NCBI GenBank assembly: GCA_963746805.1
Contig: CAVVCQ010000001.1
Span: forward strand, 372,001-436,000
From: DATHTC01 sp963746805
GTDB taxonomy: Bacteria > Actinomycetota > Thermoleophilia > Gaiellales > Gaiellaceae
Length of the DNA: 64,000 nt
Direction of reading: 5' to 3'
Made by a program: the position numbers and the translations under genes. Below are positions 58,769-64,000 of this stretch, piece by piece. Each line of letters begins with the position of its first letter. Positions within the stretch are counted from its first letter, which is position 1. The notes under the pieces are model-generated. The model had not been told where the DNA came from, made no database searches, and saw nothing but the letters and a program-made list of their open reading frames with translations.

Positions 58769-59295
58769 CGAGGCTCGCCGCGCTTCTCCTCGTCCTCGCG
58801 ATCGGCGTGGGCGTCGGCGCCGCGATCGTGGTGACCGAGCCGACGTGGTACCTGCGCATGCGCTACCCGTTGCGCTACGCCGACATCGTCCGCGGCCACG
58901 CCGAGAACTACCGTCTCGAGCCCGAGCTCCTTGCCGCTGTGATCTACACCGAGTCGAAGTTCGATCCCGACGCGGAGTCGCCGTCGGGCGCGATCGGGCT
59001 GATGCAGCTCCTCCCCGAGACGGCGGCCGGGATCGCCGAGCGCACGGGCGGGTCGCGCTTCGAGACGACCGACCTGTACGACCCCGAGCTCAATGTCCGC
59101 TACGGGTCGTGGTACCTGCGGCACCTTCTCGACAAGTACGACGGCGACCTGCGCAAGGCGCTCGCGGCCTACAACGGCGGCCAGGGGAACGTCGACCGCG
59201 GCATCCAGTACGCCGAGACGAAAGCGTACGTCGACCGCGTGCGGGAGCTCGAGGGGACCTACGCGCGGGCCTACCGTGACGAGCTCGGCACCTAG
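58765..59295 (+). CDS. Lytic transglycosylase (SLT domain)
   Basis: Cleaves peptidoglycan glycan strands. 176 residues: an N-terminal signal anchor (LAALLLVLAIGVGVGAAIVV), then an SLT/lysozyme-like domain with the catalytic Glu in AAVIYTESKFDPDAES, GAIGLMQLLPETA, NVRYGSWYLRHLLDKY and ALAAYNGGQGNV. Compact, with the domain nearly filling the protein. Its TAG shares a CTAG palindrome with the stop of the convergent DMFase-like gene. Confidence 0.93.
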   Translation: MTRLAALLLVLAIGVGVGAAIVVTEPTWYLRMRYPLRYADIVRGHAENYRLEPELLAAVIYTESKFDPDAESPSGAIGLMQLLPETAAGIAERTGGSRFETTDLYDPELNVRYGSWYLRHLLDKYDGDLRKALAAYNGGQGNVDRGIQYAETKAYVDRVRELEGTYARAYRDELGT

Positions 59296-60932
59296 ACTGC
59301 GCCCTCGTCCGACGTGAAGCGCTGGCCCTCGGGGGCGAGCCGGTTCCAGATGTTCTGCAGGATCCGGCGCATCGGCCAGTGCATGACCGCGCCGCCGAAG
59401 TCGAGCGCGCCCGCGGCGAACACGCGCGCGCCGGTGACGGTCTCGTAATAGGTCATCTGCGCCGTGTACCCGCGGCCGAACAGGTTGGGGATCTCGGCCA
59501 CGACCGTCGTCCCCGGCGGCGAGTACCGGCAGCGCGCGTCGATCTCCGTCCCGAAGCCGCCGACGAACTCCCCGAACGTGGCGCCGTCGCCCAGATCGGT
59601 CCCGTCCCACAGCCACGGCACCCGGTTGCTCCGGCGCACGACGAACGGCTTCTGCCGGCGCCCGTCGTCGTTCGCGAGGTACTGGGCTCCGAGCAGCCTC
59701 GCCTCGGGCCGGCCGAGCGTTCGCCACAGGCCGATGCGCCGCATCTCGCGTCCCCGCTTCTCGACCTTCCAGAAGAAGTTGTTCGCCGAGAGAAAGAGGA
59801 GGTTGCCGCCGAGGTCGCGGTACCGCTCGACGACGTCGTACGTGCGCGCGGTCACGTACTCGGTGTGGCCCGGGAAGACGACGAGGTCGTACAGCGTGCG
59901 GAGTTGCTCGCCGGCGCCGATCCGCTCCAGGTCGTCGTCGGCGAGGACGTCGACCTCGCGCCGCGTCAGCGCGAGCCAGCGCAGGAACGCCCGGTCGTGC
60001 TGCTTGAACCGCGGCGGGACGCCGCGCTGCAGGTAGGGCCGGTCGAGCAGCACCGCCGGCGACCCGCCGGCGTACCACGTGTCCCCCCAGCCGTCGCCGT
60101 CCGTGTCGCGGAGGTTGTACGCCTGCCAGGTGTTCGTCGGCAGGACGACGGCGACGCGGCTCGTGCCGAGCCGCGCGGGGCGGAGGACGAAGGGCGCGAA
60201 GCCGACCCGGCCGTCCTCGGCGACGAGACGCGCGTAGTAGAAGCCGCTCGGCCAGTCCCCGATCCAGACGAGCGCGGCGTTCCGGCGGCCGCTCCGCTGC
60301 CGCCAGTCGAGCTTGACCGGCGCCGACACGGGCACGCCGGACAGCTCGTCGGCCCGGTTCGTCGACACGGGCTCGGGCCCGTTGCGGAACAGCTGGAGCG
60401 TCAGGTGCTCGGCGTCCGCCTCGATCCGGAGTCGGGCGCGCTGGCCAGGCTGGTAGCTGCTTCGCACCCAGGCAGCGTCGATGCCCAGGACGCGGACGGT
60501 CGGCGCGGTGAGGCCGCGGCGGTCGCCGTAGACGGTCATGTCGCCGTCATCCGCGAGCACCGTCGTGCGGAGGAGGTACGTCCGCGGCTCGGTGATGCGC
60601 GGCGGCCGCCAGTCGAACACGTGCTCGCCCGGCTGCAGCGAGCGCGTCCGCGACCAGACGGTCCGCTCTGTGCGCCTGCCCGTCGCGACGGCCTCGACCG
60701 TCACGCTCGCGGGCTCGTCGAGCGCGAAACGGAGGACGGCGCGCTCGTCGGGGCGGCCGGGGGAGAGGGTGGCGAGGCGGTCGGAGTCGCCGGCCCACGT
60801 CCCCGCGCCGCCGACACGGAGGTCCCGCAGGCGCGGCCCCGTGGTGGCCGCCCGCGCTGCGCCGAGCGGGCGCACGAGCAGCGCGAGCGCGCCGGCGCCG
60901 GCGGCCCGGAGGAGGGAAAGGCGCGTACGCAT
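59292..60932 (-). CDS. Secreted protein with N,N-dimethylformamidase beta-subunit-like domain
   Basis: 546 residues from ATG 60932 (GGGGAG just upstream), with a signal peptide (MRTRLSLLRAAGAGALALLV). An N-terminal beta-rich part (about 45-240) leads into the DMFase large-subunit C-terminal-like fold: VVLPTNTWQAYNLRDTDGDG, LYDLVVFPGHTEYVTARTY, RDLGGNLLFLSANNFFWKV and ARVFAAGALDFGGAV. Such proteins are common in actinobacteria, mostly without known substrate; amidase activity is not shown. Divergent from the SARP-SIR2 gene with 145 bp between them. Confidence 0.75.
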   Translation of the reverse strand: MRTRLSLLRAAGAGALALLVRPLGAARAATTGPRLRDLRVGGAGTWAGDSDRLATLSPGRPDERAVLRFALDEPASVTVEAVATGRRTERTVWSRTRSLQPGEHVFDWRPPRITEPRTYLLRTTVLADDGDMTVYGDRRGLTAPTVRVLGIDAAWVRSSYQPGQRARLRIEADAEHLTLQLFRNGPEPVSTNRADELSGVPVSAPVKLDWRQRSGRRNAALVWIGDWPSGFYYARLVAEDGRVGFAPFVLRPARLGTSRVAVVLPTNTWQAYNLRDTDGDGWGDTWYAGGSPAVLLDRPYLQRGVPPRFKQHDRAFLRWLALTRREVDVLADDDLERIGAGEQLRTLYDLVVFPGHTEYVTARTYDVVERYRDLGGNLLFLSANNFFWKVEKRGREMRRIGLWRTLGRPEARLLGAQYLANDDGRRQKPFVVRRSNRVPWLWDGTDLGDGATFGEFVGGFGTEIDARCRYSPPGTTVVAEIPNLFGRGYTAQMTYYETVTGARVFAAGALDFGGAVMHWPMRRILQNIWNRLAPEGQRFTSDEGAV

Positions 60933-61077
60933 GGGCTCCCCGGGATTTGCGGCGCGTTGGGCCGTTCCTGCCGGGAGGCGGGCTTCCGAAGCCACCGGGA
61001 ACCGGGTTCAACGGCCCGCTCATCCGCCGCTCATCCGGGGTGGTTCTCACTTGAAAACGGTGCTAGAAGTCGGAGGC

Positions 61078-62736
61078 ATGCTCGATTTCCGGCTGCTCGG
61101 CCCGCTCGAGGTCGCCGACGCAGACGGCCGCCCACTGCCGCTCGGCGGCCAGAAGCAACGCGTTCTGCTCGCCCTGCTGCTGCTGAACGCCAATCGGGTG
61201 GTCTCGACCGACACGCTGCTCGAGGTGCTCTGGGACGGGCAGCCGCCCCGGACGGCGGCCACGTCTCTGCAGAACATGGTCTCGTCGCTGCGGAAGGCAC
61301 TCGGGCGCGAGCACGTCGTGACCCGTCCGCCCGGGTACGCGCTCGACGTCGATCCCCGGCAGGTGGACGCGGGACGGCTCGAGCGGCTGATCGCCGCCTC
61401 GAAGAGCGCCTCGGACGACGATCGGGCTGAGCACGTCCGCGAGGCGCTCGCGCTCTGGCGCGGCGAGCCACTCGCCGAGTTCGCCTACGAGGGGTTCGCG
61501 CAGGCCGAGATCGCGCGGCTCGAGGAGCTCCGCTGCGCACTCCTCGAGTCGCGGATCGAGGCGGACCTCGCCGGGGGCGAGCACGAGGAGCTCGTCGGCG
61601 AGCTCGAGGCGCTCGTGGCCCGGCATCCGCTTCGGGAGCGACTGCGCGGCCAGCTGATGCTCGCGCTCTATCGCTCGGGCCGGCAGGCAGAGGCGCTCAC
61701 TGCGTACCAGAACGCGCGCAAGGCGCTCGTCGAAGAGCTCGGCATCGAGCCCGGGCCAGCCCTCCAGCGCCTGCACTCAGCGATCCTGCGGCAGGAGGCG
61801 GGGCTCGAGCCGTCGTTCGGAAGCGTCGCAGACGATGACCACCTCGCCGAGGTCGTCCGCGCGATGGGTGCCGGCCGGCTCGTCGTCGTCCTCGGCAGCG
61901 GCGCGAACGGCGCGGGAGGCGTCCCGGACGACTCGATGCTCGCCGCACACCTCGCCTCGTTCTTCGACTGCCCGCCGGAGTACCGGGGTGACCTGGCCCG
62001 CGTTGCGCAGTACGTGGCCATGACGGCGGGGATCGGCCCGCTGTACGACGAGCTCCACGGGGCCCTCGCCGGTGAGTTCGAGCCGGGGCCGGTGCAATGC
62101 GGGCTCGCGCGCCTGCCGGCGCTGCTGCGCGAGCGCGGTGCCCCGCTGCCCGTTGTCGTCTCGACGACCTACGACCGCACAGTCGAGCGCGCGTTCTCCG
62201 ATGCCGGCGAGCCGCTCGACGTCGTCTCGTACCTCGCGCTCGGCCGCGACCGCGGCAAGTTCCTCCACGTCCCGGCCGACGGGGAGCCGCGGGTGATCGA
62301 CCTCCCCAATGCATACGCGGAGCTGACGCTCGAGTCGCGGACCATCCTGCTCAAGGTGCACGGCCAGGTCGACCCCGACGGCCGCGGCCGCGAGAGCTTC
62401 GTCGTCAGCGAGGACGACTACATCGGCTATCTCTCGCCCGGCGACGCGGGCGGCGTGCTCCCAGTCACGCTCGCCGCCAAGCTCCGCCGCAGCCACTTCC
62501 TCTTCCTCGGCTACGGCGTCCTCGCCTGGAACCTGCGGGTGTTCCTCCATCGCATCTTCGGCGAGGAGAGCCCGGCGTACCGCTCGTGGGCGGTACAGCC
62601 GCAGCCGCGGGGCGGCGAGCGGGACTTCTGGCGGCACCGCGGCATCGACCTTTTCGACGCCCCGCTCGACACCTACCTCGAGCGGCTGGCCGGGCGGATC
62701 ACGGCCACAGCGCCGGCGCTGGAGGTCGTGGCATGA
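61078..62736 (+). CDS. SARP-type regulator fused to a SIR2-like domain
   Basis: 552 residues from ATG 61078, with GGAGG 1 nt upstream. Residues 1-95 are an OmpR-type winged helix (LLGPLEVADADGRPLPLGGQ, LWDGQPPRTAATSLQNMVSS); 96-240 a BTAD helical domain (ALWRGEPLAEFAYEGFAQAE, LGIEPGPALQRLH). Together they form a SARP DNA-binding unit. Residues 255-550 are a SIR2-like domain of the SIR2_2 type: GRLVVVLGSGANGAGG, DLARVAQYVAMTAG, LLKVHGQVD with the His near 428, FVVSEDDYIGYL and FLFLGYGVLAWNLRVFL. The TTNYD-type motif reads STTYD (Asn to Thr). It overlaps the nSTAND gene by 4 nt. Confidence 0.88.
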   Translation: MLDFRLLGPLEVADADGRPLPLGGQKQRVLLALLLLNANRVVSTDTLLEVLWDGQPPRTAATSLQNMVSSLRKALGREHVVTRPPGYALDVDPRQVDAGRLERLIAASKSASDDDRAEHVREALALWRGEPLAEFAYEGFAQAEIARLEELRCALLESRIEADLAGGEHEELVGELEALVARHPLRERLRGQLMLALYRSGRQAEALTAYQNARKALVEELGIEPGPALQRLHSAILRQEAGLEPSFGSVADDDHLAEVVRAMGAGRLVVVLGSGANGAGGVPDDSMLAAHLASFFDCPPEYRGDLARVAQYVAMTAGIGPLYDELHGALAGEFEPGPVQCGLARLPALLRERGAPLPVVVSTTYDRTVERAFSDAGEPLDVVSYLALGRDRGKFLHVPADGEPRVIDLPNAYAELTLESRTILLKVHGQVDPDGRGRESFVVSEDDYIGYLSPGDAGGVLPVTLAAKLRRSHFLFLGYGVLAWNLRVFLHRIFGEESPAYRSWAVQPQPRGGERDFWRHRGIDLFDAPLDTYLERLAGRITATAPALEVVA

Positions 62737-64000
62737 CCGCCGTCGCAGCCGCCGTTCCGGTCGGGGCGCGGACGCCGTGGAAGGGGCTCGCGCCGTACGA
62801 CGACTCGAGCGCCGACGCCGGGCTGTTCTTCGGGCGCGACCGCGAGATCGCCGTGGCCTGCGCGAACCTGCGGGCCACACGGCTGACCGTCCTCTTCGGT
62901 GCGAGCGGGGTGGGCAAGAGCTCGCTCCTCCGGGCGGGCGTCATCCGGCAGCTCCGCGACGACGGCGAGGCCGCCGTTCTCGTGTCGTCGTGGACCGGCG
63001 ATCCCGTCGCGGCGATCGCCGCTGCGGCACGCGACGCCGTCGAGGCGGCGCTGGGGCGCGAAATCGAGGATCCCGGCGGCTCGCTCGCCGCCCGGCTTCG
63101 CCAGTGGACGGACGAGCTCGGAGCCGACCTCCTGCTCGTCCTCGACCAGGCCGAGGAGTACTTCCTCTACCACGAGGGCGAGAGCGGCCCGGGAACGTTC
63201 GCCGCCGAGTTCCCCGGGCTCGTGACCGAGCGGGGGCTCCGCGTCAACGTCCTGCTTGGGATCCGCGAGGACGCGCTCGGGCAGCTCGACACGTTCCGCG
63301 CCGCCGTTCCCGGGGTTCTCTCGAACTACCTCCGGCTGGAGCGGCTCGATCGCGACGCCGGGCGCCTCGCGATCCTCGGGCCGATCGCGTGCTGGAACGC
63401 GGCCGTGTTGGACGACCCGATGACGGCCGAGCCCGAGCTGGTCGAGGCGGTGCTCGACGAGGTCGCGGCGGGCCGGATCGAGCCGGAGGCCGGCGGCCTG
63501 GGCGGGGTCACGCCTTCCGCGCTCGTCGAGCGCATCGAAGCGCCGTATCTCCAACTCGTGCTCGAGCGGCTCTGGGAGACGGAGCGCGCGGCGGGCTCGA
63601 TCGCGCTGCGGCGGGAGACGCTGCGGCAACTCGGCGGCGCAGCGCTGATCGTCGAGGAGCACGTCGAGCGTTCCCTCGCCGGGCTGGATCGCACTGAGCG
63701 CCTCGGTGTCGCCGTGCTTTTCGCGTACCTCGTCACGCCTTCCGGGACGAAGGTCGCGCACCGGGTCGACGACCTCGCCACCTACAGCGGGCTCCCGCTG
63801 GCCGCGACGGCCGCGCTCGTCGGCAGGCTCGTCCACGAGCGGATCCTCAGGCCGGCGGATGGAGGCCGCGTCGAGATCTACCACGACGTGCTCGCGTCGG
63901 CGGTTGCCGACTGGCGGCGAGAGCAGGAGGCCGCCGAGGCGCTCGAGCAGGAGCGGAAGCGGCACCGGCGGCTACTCGCGATCCTCGTCGGGTCGCTCGT
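62733..64000 (+). CDS. nSTAND1-type NTPase, 5' part (runs off the window)
   Basis: ATG 62733, 422 residues visible, frame still open at the right edge. PWKGLAPYDDSSADAGLFFG and GRDREIA open the domain; Walker A is GASGVGKS at 56-63 and Walker B LLLVLDQAEE at 133-142, with AILGPIACWN and a winged-helix part ending VEIYHDVLASAVADWR. The visible end, a charged helix followed by LLAILVGSL, suggests a transmembrane helix and then, as in related proteins, a repeat sensor (often WD40), which is not visible. Coupled to the SARP-SIR2 gene, it may be its sensor or switch. Confidence 0.88.
   Translation, partial: MTAVAAAVPVGARTPWKGLAPYDDSSADAGLFFGRDREIAVACANLRATRLTVLFGASGVGKSSLLRAGVIRQLRDDGEAAVLVSSWTGDPVAAIAAAARDAVEAALGREIEDPGGSLAARLRQWTDELGADLLLVLDQAEEYFLYHEGESGPGTFAAEFPGLVTERGLRVNVLLGIREDALGQLDTFRAAVPGVLSNYLRLERLDRDAGRLAILGPIACWNAAVLDDPMTAEPELVEAVLDEVAAGRIEPEAGGLGGVTPSALVERIEAPYLQLVLERLWETERAAGSIALRRETLRQLGGAALIVEEHVERSLAGLDRTERLGVAVLFAYLVTPSGTKVAHRVDDLATYSGLPLAATAALVGRLVHERILRPADGGRVEIYHDVLASAVADWRREQEAAEALEQERKRHRRLLAILVGSL

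Overview
The window is very GC-rich bacterial chromosome with dense, short-spaced operons and many GTG and TTG starts. F420 biosynthesis (fbiC), a SARP-family regulator, the deoC/aldehyde dehydrogenase cluster and an actinobacterial-type phosphofructokinase point to an Actinomycetota chromosome, most likely an uncultured Thermoleophilia/Gaiellales-type lineage. That placement is inference from gene content. No rRNA, transposase, integrase, phage gene or CRISPR array was seen; one tRNA-Leu(CAA) is present.

Layout. 1-4.4 kb: the 3' part of fbiC, a convergent DsbA/FrnE-like gene whose first catalytic cysteine codon is TGA, a frameshifted lysA and an unknown gene. 4.3-9.8 kb: a leader with two leucine codons, a T-box-like block and a terminator ahead of leuS, then comEA-comEC. 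9.8-20.6 kb: housekeeping genes holA, rpsT, murJ, lepA, hemW, hrcA, dnaJ, prmA, mtaB, a HIT protein and a YqeY-like gene. 20.7-24.3 kb: a PLP decarboxylase and an MFS transporter, each fused to a cyclic-nucleotide-binding domain. 24.3-28.2 kb: phoH-like, ybeY, a DgkA-PAP2 fusion, a methyltransferase, cdd and era. 28.3-31.5 kb: deoC with one complete and one catalytically truncated aldehyde dehydrogenase. 31.6-37.6 kb: a secreted BNR/RTX-like protein, a TrpC-like barrel, a membrane aminopropyltransferase-like protein, tRNA-Leu, a DUF4234-like protein and pfkA with pyrophosphate-type residues. 37.6-43.1 kb: a complete branched-chain amino acid ABC transporter. 43.2-48.2 kb: a LarA-like protein, a double GNAT protein and polA. 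48.5-56.6 kb: a secreted nuclease, a 5'-nucleotidase and a large HEAT-repeat membrane protein. 56.7-60.9 kb: rpsA, coaE, a lytic transglycosylase and a secreted DMFase-like protein. 61.1-64.0 kb: a SARP-SIR2 fusion overlapping an nSTAND1-type ATPase that runs off the window.

Themes. Several genes fit together as DNA scavenging: a secreted nuclease and 5'-nucleotidase outside the cell, ComEA/ComEC for DNA uptake, and Cdd, DeoC and aldehyde dehydrogenase for nucleoside breakdown. Many housekeeping genes have a TANNNT -10 box 6-8 nt before the start codon, which indicates leaderless mRNAs, whereas the secreted-protein and HEAT genes have real leaders with Shine-Dalgarno sites. Nine one-base frameshifts occur in six genes and all are of the extra-base type, most simply explained as insertion errors in the source sequence. 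The best candidates for something new are the UGA-containing DsbA gene with a hairpin just downstream, the SARP-SIR2/nSTAND pair, the two cNMP-domain fusions, the leuS leader and a dispersed 11-nt-period direct repeat.
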